DNA of 64,000 bases from Mucilaginibacter sp. SG564 (GCF_013149275.1 NZ_JABGNA010000003.1:1-64000); one strand, 5' to 3'; counted from the first letter of the stretch, positions 8,701-17,107 are shown. Notes: a model not told the origin generated them from the letters alone. A program made the numbers and translations.

Positions 8701-9152
8701 ATGATGCCCAAAATAAAAATAGCCATAGCTGATGATTATACTATATTCAGAGATGGGCTAAAAGTAGGATTTGATCAGGATGAAAATCTGGAGGTTGTAC
8801 TTGAAGCAGAGAATGGCGAAGAGCTGCTGGAGCAAATAAACTTATACAACCAGATGTTATTTTGATGGATCTGAAAATGCCCATTATGGGTGGAATAGAA
8901 GCCACCAGGTATATACGCAAAAAATATAAGCACATTAAAATATTAATAGTAACCATGTATGATGAGGCCAGGTTTATTATACACCTGATGGAAAACGGAG
9001 CCAATGGCTACCTGCTTAAAAATGCCGAATCAAAAGAGATACGCAGGGCCATTTATCTGGTTCATGAGGATGGATATTATTTTAATGATATTGTAAGCAA
9101 AGCGTTGTTAAAAAAATTGACATCATTATCCCGGTCAATTAATTTAAACTAG
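8701..9152 (+). pseudogene. Broken LuxR-type response regulator (degenerate paralogue)
   Basis: Close copy of the receiver domain of the gene at 9288. The reading frame opens at 8701 (MMPKIKIAIADDYTIFRDGL) and is lost at about 8837-8840, where one base is missing relative to the intact copy: ATAAACTT here against ATTGAACTT there. The frame is restored one register later, through the phosphoacceptor segment VILMDLKMP, to a stop at 9152. The whole C-terminal HTH domain is absent: after ALLKKL the sequence departs from the paralogue and stops. Two independent lesions make decay more likely than a sequencing slip. The upstream AATTATTTTTA block is also shared, so the duplication included the promoter. 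Confidence 0.85.
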
Positions 9153-9287
9153 CTGATTATTATTAAAATAACATTTTAACCTTATTAAACATACCTGATA
9201 TAATACCGACATACAGCTCTCGGAATATTTTTTTTACTATTTTTTACAGAAAATTAATTATTTTTAAGGCCTTCAACCTAAACAATA

Positions 9288-9935
9288 ATGCAAAAAATAA
9301 AAGTAGCTATAGCCGATGATTATGCCATATTCAGAGATGGGTTAAAAGTAGGCCTTAACCGGGATAAAAACCTGGAAGTAGTACTTGAAGCAGATAATGG
9401 CGAAGAATTATTACAACAGATTGAACTTATACAACCTGATGTTATTTTAATGGACCTGAAGATGCCGATTATGGATGGCATGGAAGCTACCCGGCACATT
9501 CGCAAAAAATATGATAACATTAAAATTCTGATCGTAACCATGTACGATGAGGCCAAGTTTATCATCCACCTGATGGAAAACGGCGCCAACGGCTACCTGC
9601 TCAAAAATGCCGACCCCAAGGAGATCCGCAAGGCTATCTACTCTGTTCATGAAGATGGCTATTACTTTAACGATATTGTTAACAAGGCCTTATTAAAAAA
9701 GCTGGTGATCAAAGGCAATGTTAAACCATCATTTAACCAGGACATTGAATTTTCTGAACGCGAACTGGATGTTTTGAAAATGATATGTAACGAAAAAACT
9801 GCTACCGAAATAGGTACAGAGCTATTTTTAAGCCCGCGCTCTGTTGAAGGCATCAGGCAACGCATTATTGAAAAGGTTGGTGTGCGTAATACAGCCGGCC
9901 TGGTGATGTTTGCCGTTAAAAATGGTGTGATATAA
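9288..9935 (+). CDS. LuxR/NarL-family response regulator
   Basis: 215 residues: a receiver domain at about 4-120 with acidic pocket DD (10-11), phosphoacceptor Asp56 (VILMDLKMP), a conserved threonine (IVTMYDE) and lysine (LLKNAD), then a LuxR-type HTH at about 150-215 (FSERELDVLKMICNEKT, followed by LSPRSVEGIRQRI). It binds DNA when phosphorylated, most likely by the kinase encoded at 7734. It is separated from that kinase only by its own broken paralogue. A terminator hairpin follows 40 bases after the stop. Confidence 0.92.
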   Translation: MQKIKVAIADDYAIFRDGLKVGLNRDKNLEVVLEADNGEELLQQIELIQPDVILMDLKMPIMDGMEATRHIRKKYDNIKILIVTMYDEAKFIIHLMENGANGYLLKNADPKEIRKAIYSVHEDGYYFNDIVNKALLKKLVIKGNVKPSFNQDIEFSERELDVLKMICNEKTATEIGTELFLSPRSVEGIRQRIIEKVGVRNTAGLVMFAVKNGVI

Positions 9936-9974
9936 CACCTTCTGTTATTCCTATAATTTTCATCACAAAATACA

Positions 9975-10006
9975 TTTAGGCGGTTATGCTTCTGTAACCG
10001 CCTAAA
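9975..10006. terminator. Intrinsic terminator after the response regulator
   Basis: A perfect 12-bp stem, TTTAGGCGGTTA pairing with TAACCGCCTAAA, with an 8-base loop, then TTTAC. The remaining spacer to 10294 is AT-rich and shows no gene. Confidence 0.75.
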
Positions 10007-10294
10007 TTTACTTGCGTTTTTGCTGCATTTTCCGAAGTATTAATCTAGTAATCCTATAGTCTTTAAGGTTTACCACCAGCCAAAACAAGCTATTTCGGGC
10101 TAAAAAAGACAACTATCTGCAAAACAGGCCATTGCTTACAACTTATAATACTACGTGAAAATACCCGATATCACGAATAAGTATTTCTACTGTGGCAAAA
10201 CGCGCCGCCGCTCCCGTACTTTATGTTGTGCAATGAAGCTTCAAAGAAGGCACAAAAACTAAATTATTTACATCTAATCAAAAAAAACAACAAA

Positions 10295-10609
10295 ATGGCA
10301 AAGTTAAGTTTAACCCAGGCAGAATTAGCTGCCCTTGACGCATTGATCGCTGAATTAAAAGGTGACAACAAAACAGTAGAAGCTGAGGTAGGTTCAGCTG
10401 CATTTATCGCTGCTATAGCTAAAACAGCTATTGCCGCTACTAAAGTAGCCGTTAAAGCAACTCCGGTTGTTGCCGACGTTGCTCAAGTAGCTACAGCTTT
10501 TATTGGAGCTAGTGCAGCTAACGATGAAGTTAGCAAATCGCTGGATGCTCATGCAAAAGAAGGTTTATCATTAGATAAACTAATTGAGCTTCGCAAAAAA
10601 TTCAACTAA
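10295..10609 (+). CDS. Alanine-rich small protein, possible peptide precursor
   Basis: 104 residues from the ATG at 10295, which follows an A-rich leader typical of the phylum; an in-frame ATG at 10223 would add 24 residues of poor quality. The N-terminus (about 1-32) is charged and predicted helical with no signal peptide. Residues about 33-75 are an Ala/Val/Ile-rich stretch with spaced lysines (AIAKTAIAATKVAVKA), the pattern of an amphipathic or membrane-active helix. The tail is charged (LDKLIELRKKFN). No cysteines. A strong hairpin follows the stop, before the one-TM, HTTM and DCC genes, as if this product is made in excess of them. A role as the substrate or precursor peptide of those genes is my inference; no family is recognised. 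Confidence 0.72.
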   Translation: MAKLSLTQAELAALDALIAELKGDNKTVEAEVGSAAFIAAIAKTAIAATKVAVKATPVVADVAQVATAFIGASAANDEVSKSLDAHAKEGLSLDKLIELRKKFN

Positions 10610-10620
10610 TTAAACCTATA

Positions 10621-10648
10621 AAGGAGAGCATCGGCCAATGCTCTCCTT
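10621..10648 (+). terminator. Terminator or attenuator between the small protein and the HTTM operon
   Basis: AAGGAGAGCAT (10621-10631) pairs perfectly with ATGCTCTCCTT (10638-10648) around a 6-base loop, followed by a short pyrimidine run (TCTTT). It lies 12 bases after the small-protein stop and 26 before the next start, so it may set a high precursor-to-enzyme ratio through partial read-through. Confidence 0.75.
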
Positions 10649-10674
10649 TCTTTAATCATTAAATAAATAAAATT

Positions 10675-11226
10675 ATGATGGCAAAATTAGATGCGGCTGT
10701 TATCTATGAAACCATAGTAACAGTTTTCCTGGCCTTTTGGTTTTTGATAACCATCGTTTGCCAGTTTAGAGATAGCGTATTATCAAACTTTTTTAAACAT
10801 AAGGTAGATATATTCGGTTTGATCCCTTTGTGGACATTTTTTGCTCCACATCCCGGCAAAAGGGATTATCACCTCCTGTATCGCGATAAAATTACCGAAG
10901 ATAATTACAGCGAGTGGCATGAGATCGACATCACCGAAGAACGTAGCTTTTGGTCGTGGTTATGGAACCCCGAAAAGCGCGACAAAAAGATATTGTCAGA
11001 TGTAGTGCAAAGCCTGGTAACTATGATACCAACGTACCGCAAAGAAGAATTGGGCCTTAACCTGCTTATGTTTTCGATGCCCTATATCATTGTATTGCAT
11101 GCTGTAAGTCAGCGGCAAAAACAATCAGCCGAGGTGTCCCGTCAGTTTATGCTGGCCGAAACATCGGGCTATCAAAAAGAAACAGACCCCGCCCTGGTAT
11201 TACTATCCGTTTTTCACCAAATATAA
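10675..11226 (+). CDS. Single-TM protein with SdpA/DUF5819-like WTFFAP motif
   Basis: 183 residues: one N-terminal membrane helix (about 10-30), then the segment GLIPLWTFFAPHPGKRDYHLLYRDK, whose W-x-FFxP pattern recalls the small anchored partner proteins (SdpA family, DUF5819) found beside HTTM proteins. In Bacillus, SdpA together with the HTTM protein SdpB is needed to mature the SdpC toxin. The rest is soluble, with no visible catalytic motif. It ends 7 bases before the HTTM gene. Family placement rests on the motif and the neighbour, not on an alignment. Confidence 0.68.
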   Translation: MMAKLDAAVIYETIVTVFLAFWFLITIVCQFRDSVLSNFFKHKVDIFGLIPLWTFFAPHPGKRDYHLLYRDKITEDNYSEWHEIDITEERSFWSWLWNPEKRDKKILSDVVQSLVTMIPTYRKEELGLNLLMFSMPYIIVLHAVSQRQKQSAEVSRQFMLAETSGYQKETDPALVLLSVFHQI

Positions 11227-11233
11227 AACAGCC

Positions 11234-12055
11234 ATGATATCATTTAACAATACCACGCAGCTTATACTCCTTATCCTGAGCGTTGGCGTATTCATATCGG
11301 CCCTGGAGTATATCAAAAAAATTCAAGTGTTCTCATCAAACGGACTGCTCTCGTGGAACGTGATGCAACTTAGATGGACCCAACAAGATCAAAAACCATT
11401 ATTAAAACCGCTTTCCAAATTATTTAATGAACGTGGACTGGCAGCCTTATTTGTTATTCGTTGCCTGCTCATTATTTCACTGTTATTTTACCCACTGCAA
11501 TCAACCATGGGTTGGGTACTGTTAAGCCTGTTAGGGTTGAGCCTGCTGATCAGCTCGCTGATCACCTATTACGGCAGCGACGGATCTGACCAGATGACCA
11601 TTCTAATTGTTATTACTCTGGTTGCATGCAATTTGCCGGGCCTCGGTACACCCAAACTTGCCGAAATTGGCTTGTGGTTTATCGGCCTGCAAGCCTGCCT
11701 GTCATACACCGTAGCGGGTATTGCCAAACTGGTATCGGCCGAGTGGCGCGCCGGAACAGCCGTTAAGGACGTATTTTCGACAAAAACCTATGGCTCCAAG
11801 AAAGCTACCCTATTTCTTCAAAAGTATCCGGCGGCTAATGGCTTTCTGTGCTGGAACGTGATGATCATGGAAACCTTATTTCCGCTGTGCTTGTTTTTAC
11901 CCTGGCAGTATGCGATGATCTTCCTGATATGGGGTTTTACATTCCATTTCCTTACCGCGCTTATTATGGGTCTTAATTCCTTTTTCTGGGCATTTATGGC
12001 TACTTATCCGGCGCTTTACTTTATTAATCATCAAATGCCATGGCACCTGTTTTAG
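11234..12055 (+). CDS. HTTM-domain polytopic membrane protein (SdpB-like)
   Basis: 273 residues with about seven membrane segments. Features of the HTTM superfamily, which includes SdpB and the membrane part of vitamin K-dependent gamma-carboxylase, are YYGSDGSDQM in a loop near residue 115-125 and a QACLSYTVAGIAKLVSAEW segment near 155-175. It is placed between the WTFFAP protein and a DCC thiol-disulfide protein whose start it overlaps by 16 bases. HTTM plus DCC pairs are common in bacteria; their chemistry is largely unproven. A role in processing or modifying the small protein at 10295 is inference. Confidence 0.75.
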   Translation: MISFNNTTQLILLILSVGVFISALEYIKKIQVFSSNGLLSWNVMQLRWTQQDQKPLLKPLSKLFNERGLAALFVIRCLLIISLLFYPLQSTMGWVLLSLLGLSLLISSLITYYGSDGSDQMTILIVITLVACNLPGLGTPKLAEIGLWFIGLQACLSYTVAGIAKLVSAEWRAGTAVKDVFSTKTYGSKKATLFLQKYPAANGFLCWNVMIMETLFPLCLFLPWQYAMIFLIWGFTFHFLTALIMGLNSFFWAFMATYPALYFINHQMPWHLF

Positions 12056-12459
12056 ATAACCGTAAGGATATCATTCTGTTTGATGGGGTGTGCAATTTCT
12101 GCAACAGCTATATCAACTATGTAATAGCCCATGATAAGGCCGACAGGTTTGCATTTGCCCCCTTACAGAGCTATACGGCGGTACGCATGGCGGCCAGGTT
12201 TGGGATTGATTTCCAGGAATTGAACAGCGTTGTGGTGATCCATGGCGATGAGGTTTATACCGAAGCCGCCGCCGTGATCCATATTATTAAAAAACTGAGT
12301 AGCATTTGGCTGCCGCTGGCCTACCTGGCCCAACTGGTACCCACATCCATCGGCAACCGGATCTACCGGTCATTCGCGCAGAAACGGTACAATTTGTTTG
12401 GGCAGTCGGCAACCTGTATGGTGCCTACTGCACAGGTAAAACATAAATTTTTAAGCTAG
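12040..12459 (+). CDS. DCC-family thiol-disulfide oxidoreductase (DUF393)
   Basis: 139 residues starting with the family signature: IILFDGVCNFCNSYI carries the D-x-x-C-x-x-C motif that names the family. DUF393 proteins are thioredoxin-like and are presumed to handle thiols or disulfides. Length is normal. Its start overlaps the end of the HTTM gene, implying coupling. The small protein upstream has no cysteine, so if this enzyme acts in the same pathway it must act on another component. No signal peptide is visible. Confidence 0.88.
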   Translation: MAPVLDNRKDIILFDGVCNFCNSYINYVIAHDKADRFAFAPLQSYTAVRMAARFGIDFQELNSVVVIHGDEVYTEAAAVIHIIKKLSSIWLPLAYLAQLVPTSIGNRIYRSFAQKRYNLFGQSATCMVPTAQVKHKFLS

Positions 12460-12507
12460 ATACACCTATTATTTAAATCATCAACCACCATTAAAATTCA
12501 TTTAAGT

Positions 12508-13332
12508 ATGAAAGATCAAAACGCCAGTGTGCAATCAGATGCATATGAGTATGCATGGAAATTTTTAAAAGTAGCAATTGAATTTCATAAAGATCCTAAA
12601 AACGCAGATATATTGAGTCCTAGACAGAATCAATATACAAACTTCCCGGCAGGGTATAAATTAGTAGCAAACATCGTGATGAACGATACTATATATGCCA
12701 ATTTACCCATTCCAGCTTATTATGGTTTTATAGCTGCTGAAACTGCTAACAGTAAGAACATTGTTGTTGCTATCCGTGGAACTCAAACCAATCTGGAATG
12801 GGACATCGATGCCAAAACCGCGCTTGTAGATTTGCAACCTGAAAACCCAAAGGCAGGCAAAGTAGAAAAGGGCTTTTTAAAACTATACAACAGTCTCCAA
12901 CTTTGGGCTCCGGGAACGAATGTTGAGACTAATCTGGGGAACCTGGGATACAATAATATAACGATGATTGGCCACAGCTTGGGATCGGGCATAGTAACTT
13001 TATATGGCGCGCACCTGGCTGCAGTTAAAAAAAGCAATGTAATTATTCATACCCTGGCTTCGCCACACGTCGGCAATAAGGATTTTGTTGATTATTACAG
13101 CTCTGTTGTCAAAGACAGCAACAGTCATCGCTTTTACAACATACTGGATAAAGTTCCTAACCAGCCTCAAGATAAAGATCAAAATTATAAGCACGTTCCG
13201 GGAGGCTATCCGCTTAAGCCTGATTTCCATGTAAACAATACCGACAAATGCAACCATTCGTTTGATACCTATTTGTATCTGCTGGAGGGCAATTCTAAAA
13301 CAGCCATATTGGATCTGGAATGTCGTGCTTAA
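12508..13332 (+). CDS. Class 3 lipase-like hydrolase, paralogue 1
   Basis: 274 residues of the lipase class 3 fold (PF01764). Visible elements: AIRGT near 88-92 (oxyanion side), nucleophile motif GHSLGS with Ser157, a D-K-V-P segment (about 205) for the acid, and NHSFDTYLYLL near the C-terminus for the histidine. No signal peptide or membrane segment is seen, which is unusual for a lipase and suggests a cytoplasmic protein or a non-Sec export route. The N-terminal block SPRQNQYTNFPAGYKLVANI is shared with the next two genes. This is the most divergent of the three. Substrate unknown. Confidence 0.85.
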   Translation: MKDQNASVQSDAYEYAWKFLKVAIEFHKDPKNADILSPRQNQYTNFPAGYKLVANIVMNDTIYANLPIPAYYGFIAAETANSKNIVVAIRGTQTNLEWDIDAKTALVDLQPENPKAGKVEKGFLKLYNSLQLWAPGTNVETNLGNLGYNNITMIGHSLGSGIVTLYGAHLAAVKKSNVIIHTLASPHVGNKDFVDYYSSVVKDSNSHRFYNILDKVPNQPQDKDQNYKHVPGGYPLKPDFHVNNTDKCNHSFDTYLYLLEGNSKTAILDLECRA

Positions 13333-13376
13333 TAAGATCTACATAAATTAAAAACAACACATGATAAGCTGACAGA

Positions 13377-13423
13377 TCTGCTTTGCACGTGGTGGCAAAT
13401 TATACCACCACGCGCATGGCAGA
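13377..13423. terminator. Long hairpin between lipase genes 1 and 2
   Basis: The core stem CGTGGTGG (13388-13395) pairs with CCACCACG (13405-13412), extended by TCTGC (13377-13381) with GCAGA (13419-13423). There is no U-tract on the plus strand. It could stabilise or separate transcripts of the lipase genes. Confidence 0.5.
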
Positions 13424-13465
13424 ACTGCACAATAAGAAAATCACTTCTATCAAAAAAATTAAACC

Positions 13466-14320
13466 ATGAAAAATCAAAACCTTAGCGCTACCGTACCACC
13501 AAGCGCGCTCCAGTATGGCTTTTTTGTAAAAGCAGCCATTGACGTTTATACCCTTTATCCAACGGTACTGAGCCCTACCCAGGATCAATACCCAAGCTTT
13601 CCGAGTGGGTACACCTTATTAGCCAACATCCAGATGAACGATTTTTTCGGGACCGATAAAACCACCGTTTATTTTGGTTTTATAGCCGTTGATAATGCCA
13701 ACCCAACAAGCATCGTTGTTGCCATCCGCGGAACAAAAAGCATCATGGAATGGTGGGATGATTTCCAGGTTTTACCAACACCCTGCCCATTTGCACCCAA
13801 CTCGGGTAAAGTAGAAAGTGGCTTTTTAGAGCTTTATAGCAGCCTCCAGGTTTCTACTCCGGGAGGTACAGGCAACACCATTGCCCTGAGGGAAACCGTA
13901 CTTACAGGCCTAAATAGCGAATTTGACCTGGGTAAATACAAACAGGTAACCATGGTTGGTCATAGCCTGGGATCGAGCCTGGCAACTTTATATGGTGTAG
14001 ACATGGCTGCCAAAAACCCAGACAAGGCAGTATCCATTTACACCTTCGCTTCGCCATGTGTTGGTGATCAGGATTTTGTTAATTATTACAATACCATCAT
14101 TCACGAAAGCTACCGAATTTACAACGAACCGGATATCGTTCCTAAATCGTTGTTATTACTGGGCTATAGCCACGTTCCGGTAGGCATTGAGGTAAACTCG
14201 CTGCTATTTCCATGGATAAAACAAACCATAGGCTGCTTCCATTCATTGGGCACGTATTTATTCCTGGTGGGTGGCCAGGCAAGCCTTGTAGGTGCTCCAT
14301 GCACCGTTACTGCACCATAA
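13466..14320 (+). CDS. Class 3 lipase-like hydrolase, paralogue 2
   Basis: 284 residues, clearly homologous along its whole length to the genes on both sides and closest to the one at 14360. Motifs: VAIRGT (86-90), MEWWDDF, nucleophile GHSLGS with Ser167, NEPDIVPKS for the acid, and CFHSLGTYLFL for the histidine. It shares the N-terminal signature LSPTQDQYPSFPSGYTLLANI and the segment PCPFAPNSGKV. No signal peptide. The short spacer to the next copy and the common MKNQ start show tandem duplication. Confidence 0.86.
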   Translation: MKNQNLSATVPPSALQYGFFVKAAIDVYTLYPTVLSPTQDQYPSFPSGYTLLANIQMNDFFGTDKTTVYFGFIAVDNANPTSIVVAIRGTKSIMEWWDDFQVLPTPCPFAPNSGKVESGFLELYSSLQVSTPGGTGNTIALRETVLTGLNSEFDLGKYKQVTMVGHSLGSSLATLYGVDMAAKNPDKAVSIYTFASPCVGDQDFVNYYNTIIHESYRIYNEPDIVPKSLLLLGYSHVPVGIEVNSLLFPWIKQTIGCFHSLGTYLFLVGGQASLVGAPCTVTAP

Positions 14321-14359
14321 CAACTACATTAATAATGTAACAGCACAAAAATTTCAACC

Positions 14360-15208
14360 ATGAAAAATCAAAAATTTGGCGTTATGCCCCCATCCGCTTT
14401 GGATTATGGGTATTTTGTAAAGGCCGCTTATGACGTTTACAATGCTTTGCCTGATGTATTGAGCCCTACCCAGGATCAGTATCCTGAATTCCCGAGCGGC
14501 TATCGTTTGCTTTTCAACATCCAGATGAGCAATTTCTTCGGACCTGTCTTAAAGCCGGTTTATTTTGGATTTGCCGCTATCAACCTGTCAAACCCCTCCA
14601 GCATTGTTATTGCCATACGCGGTACTATAGGCTGGATGGAATGGTGGGACAACCTGCATGCCTATCCGGTGCCATGCCCGTTTGCACCTAACTCAGGTAA
14701 TGTTGTAGCAGGCTTTTTAGATCTGTATAACAGTTTGCAGATCCTGATACCCGGGGCCTCGTCATCTGAAAAAGCCATCGCCTTGAGCGAAACCGTGGTT
14801 CCGGGTTTGAAAAGCGTATTTAACCTGGACAATTATACCCAGGTAACCGTAGCCGGACACAGCCTTGGAGCAAGCCTGGCAACTTTATATGGGTTACATA
14901 TGGCAGCTGCTAATAACAAACGGTCGGTTGCTATTTATACCTACGCGTCGCCATGTACCGGCAATGCCGATTTTGTAAAATATTACAATACCGTTATTTC
15001 TGAAAGCTACCGTATTTATAACGAGCCCGACGTGGTGCCTAAAATTTTGCTATGGCTGGGATATAGTGCCGTACCTGTAGGTTTCGAGCTCAATTCTTTG
15101 CTCGATCCGAACGTAAAACAATCTATAGGGTGCTACCATTACCTCACCACTTATCTATACCTGTTAGGCGCGCCGGCCAGTATTCTGGGTACCTGCGCAA
15201 CAACCTAA
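14360..15208 (+). CDS. Class 3 lipase-like hydrolase, paralogue 3
   Basis: 282 residues. Nucleophile motif GHSLGAS with Ser168, oxyanion-side IAIRGT, acid segment NEPDVVPKI, and CYHYLTTYLYL for the histidine. It has the same N-terminal signature as paralogues 1 and 2, and again no leader sequence. It starts 39 bases after paralogue 2, so the pair is likely cotranscribed. A hairpin terminator with a GAAA tetraloop closes the group at 15251. The three copies differ mainly in loops around the active site, which hints at different substrates or at rapid divergence. Confidence 0.86.
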   Translation: MKNQKFGVMPPSALDYGYFVKAAYDVYNALPDVLSPTQDQYPEFPSGYRLLFNIQMSNFFGPVLKPVYFGFAAINLSNPSSIVIAIRGTIGWMEWWDNLHAYPVPCPFAPNSGNVVAGFLDLYNSLQILIPGASSSEKAIALSETVVPGLKSVFNLDNYTQVTVAGHSLGASLATLYGLHMAAANNKRSVAIYTYASPCTGNADFVKYYNTVISESYRIYNEPDVVPKILLWLGYSAVPVGFELNSLLDPNVKQSIGCYHYLTTYLYLLGAPASILGTCATT

Positions 15209-15250
15209 GCCCTTAATTTATCTATATATAATACCTACCCGTGAAAAGCA

Positions 15251-15282
15251 AAAGCCCGTAAATGGAAACATTTATGGGCTTT
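15251..15282 (+). terminator. Intrinsic terminator closing the lipase group
   Basis: AAAGCCCGTAAATG (15251-15264) pairs with CATTTATGGGCTTT (15269-15282), with one G-U pair and a GAAA tetraloop, followed by GTTATT. Confidence 0.75.
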
Positions 15283-15352
15283 GTTATTAACACACAATTC
15301 ATGATGGCTTAAACCTGAGTTTGCAGTGTAATGCTATTATTAGATCAAAAAG

Positions 15353-15607
15353 ATGCGTATCTCCTTCCCCAAAAAAATGTTCCAGCATTTTTATACCTGT
15401 CCGCTTGATCTGTTGGAAGAAGAACTATCCCGTTCATCTATCCGGATGAAGTTACAGGAAGGCCCTAAAACCGACCAGGACCGCGCACTGTATCAAAACG
15501 AGCTTGACCACCTGAGCGTGCTCAAATACATCAACCAGTTACGCAAAGGCAAGCTAAGCCGTGAAGATTTTGGGCAGAAGGTGGAATTGGCTGATAACCC
15601 GGCATAA
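15353..15607 (+). CDS. Hypothetical small protein
   Basis: 84 residues, charged and predicted mostly helical, with no signal peptide or membrane segment. Amino acid composition and codon use look like coding sequence (DLLEEELSRSSIRMKLQEG). I do not recognise a family. A second ATG at 15377 could be the real start, which would remove eight residues. It is isolated between the lipase terminator and the AraC-type regulator. Confidence 0.5.
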   Translation: MRISFPKKMFQHFYTCPLDLLEEELSRSSIRMKLQEGPKTDQDRALYQNELDHLSVLKYINQLRKGKLSREDFGQKVELADNPA

Positions 15608-15803
15608 AAAAATTCCCAAAACATTTCCGTTTTATACAATTCCATCGGTTTTATTCTTTATTTATTTGTATTGCTTATTTAAAAGTTAGCTGAATGTAAT
15701 AAGACATGTATTTAACAGTCAAACAGTTATTTTGCTTAACTTTATAACAGATTGTTTGGGATAGATAAATTATCCTTCGGGGTATATCGCAATTGAGCAA
15801 CAG

Positions 15804-16622
15804 ATGATATTTAAAGAATTTGCACCGGCCGAGCGGCTTAAGCCATATATTAAATGCTTGTATTTTTACGAGTCGGACTCGGCTGTGAATTATGACGATA
15901 TCGTATTCCCGAGCGGTAACACCGAAATAATTTTTAACCTGGGGCAGGGCCACTGGCAAGCCAAAAAGGATGGCGCTTTTTATACCACCCCGCCTATTGA
16001 GCTCTGGGGGCAGATCACCAAACCATTATCCATCAAATCAATTGGCCAAAATACCATGATGGGTGTACGCTTCTATCCCCACTCGGCCGCTTATTTTTTT
16101 AATGAAAGCGTTGCCGAATTTAACAACGAGGTTGTTGATGCCACCGACCTGATGGGAGCCTCCTTAAAAACCCTTTATGCCCGCCTGCTCGACCTTAACG
16201 ATCTGGACAAAAGATTAGCTCTAATAGAAGAGTATTTATGGAGCAGATTGGTTCTGTTTGAAAAAAAGCACAGCAAGATCAACTTCATTGGCCAAATTGT
16301 GCATAGTTTATATAAAGGCAATTCCGGCAACGAAAAAATAGAGGATATCTCCTATCGTAACAATATATCGGCACGTTACCTCAATATGTTGTTTTCGCAA
16401 TACACCGGGCTGCCGCCTAAATTATTCTGCAAAATAAACCGCTTTCAGCACAGCCTGAACCTGGTGAATAACAACGGACAAAACCTAACCAATATAGCCT
16501 ATGAGTCGGGGTATTTTGACCAGTCGCACTTTATAAGGGAATTTAAATCGTTCACGGGTATAACACCCAATTCTTTTGCCGCGCAGGCATCGCCTATTAA
16601 CCAGGTACTGGCTGGTAATTAA
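15804..16622 (+). CDS. AraC-family transcriptional regulator (DUF6597 N-domain)
   Basis: 272 residues. The N-terminal half (EFAPAERLKPYIKCLYFYES, then FPSGNTEIIFNLG) matches the DUF6597-type sensor domain common in Bacteroidota. The C-terminal part, from about residue 170, is an AraC/HTH_18 DNA-binding domain (ISARYLNMLFSQYTGLPPKLFCKI, ending YFDQSHFIREFKSFTGITP). It binds DNA through two HTH motifs. Two genes downstream (17138 and 17651) share a conserved upstream site, so it is a candidate to bind there, though such regulators also often act on themselves. Confidence 0.88.
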   Translation: MIFKEFAPAERLKPYIKCLYFYESDSAVNYDDIVFPSGNTEIIFNLGQGHWQAKKDGAFYTTPPIELWGQITKPLSIKSIGQNTMMGVRFYPHSAAYFFNESVAEFNNEVVDATDLMGASLKTLYARLLDLNDLDKRLALIEEYLWSRLVLFEKKHSKINFIGQIVHSLYKGNSGNEKIEDISYRNNISARYLNMLFSQYTGLPPKLFCKINRFQHSLNLVNNNGQNLTNIAYESGYFDQSHFIREFKSFTGITPNSFAAQASPINQVLAGN

Positions 16623-16817
16623 TATTCATTTGCTATTTGATAGTCGGGCTTCCCATCCCACAAGAAAGGTATGGTAAACTCGTGCAATGACAGAATTAAG
16701 TTTAAAAGCATGGGATATGCGCGATTCTCTCCATTTGGAAAGAGTAGAGCGGAGTTTTATACAGGCTATCTGACGAATATCTATTCCGTTCCCACTGCAT
16801 GACGTCATTATTTAGGA

Positions 16818-16957
16818 ATACTCCGTAGGAGTAAAAGCTTTGTAGCAAACAAATAATAAGCATTTAGCATGCCCGTAGGTATGCAACCTGAGTATAGTAC
16901 CTACGGCACTGAGTGTGAATTGGCTTTTTTCTACAAAGCTTTAACCCCGATGGGGTT
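16818..16957. repeat. Palindromic dispersed repeat family A, copy 1
   Basis: About 140 bp. Outer arms AAAGCTTTGTAG (16834-16845) and CTACAAAGCTTT (16931-16942) are perfect inverted copies. Inner arms CCGTAGGTA (16873-16881) and TACCTACGG (16898-16906) form a second stem. The ends carry small palindromes (ACTCCGTAGGAGT and AACCCCGATGGGGTT). The same arrangement, in opposite orientation, occurs at 40381 and 40569. No open frame; a non-autonomous MITE or REP-like element is likely. The rest of 16623-17065 shows no gene. Confidence 0.8.
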
Positions 16958-17065
16958 TGCAAAATCGCTTGCTTAATAACATTATCCCTTTCCAGTGAAG
17001 GAACGGCACCATCAATGTCTTTCAATTTAATGGTTTCTGAAGTTCATTCTAAAAAGCATTCATTG

Positions 17066-17107
17066 CCGATTTGTACAATTTCCGGGGCTCAGCACCTCAT
17101 AATTTTG
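17066..17107 (+). promoter_or_regulatory. Shared operator and -7 box, copy 1
   Basis: CCGATTTGTACAATTTCCGG (17066-17085), centred on the palindrome TTGTACAA, lies 14 bases before TAATTTTG (17100-17107), a perfect TAnnTTTG. The identical 20-mer with the same 14-base gap recurs at 17585, upstream of the next gene. It probably marks coordinate control of the two genes by one regulator. Confidence 0.7.

Noticed and set aside
8701..9152. Programmed frameshift in the first response regulator
   Set aside because: No slippery heptamer or downstream stem is evident, and the C-terminal HTH is also missing, so gene decay is simpler.
10223..10294. Upstream ATG for the Ala-rich small protein
   Set aside because: The extra 24 residues lie over the A-rich leader; ATG 10295 has the typical Bacteroidota start context.
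16626..16808. Minus-strand open frame of 60 codons
   Set aside because: No coding character; it lies in a spacer next to repeat family A.
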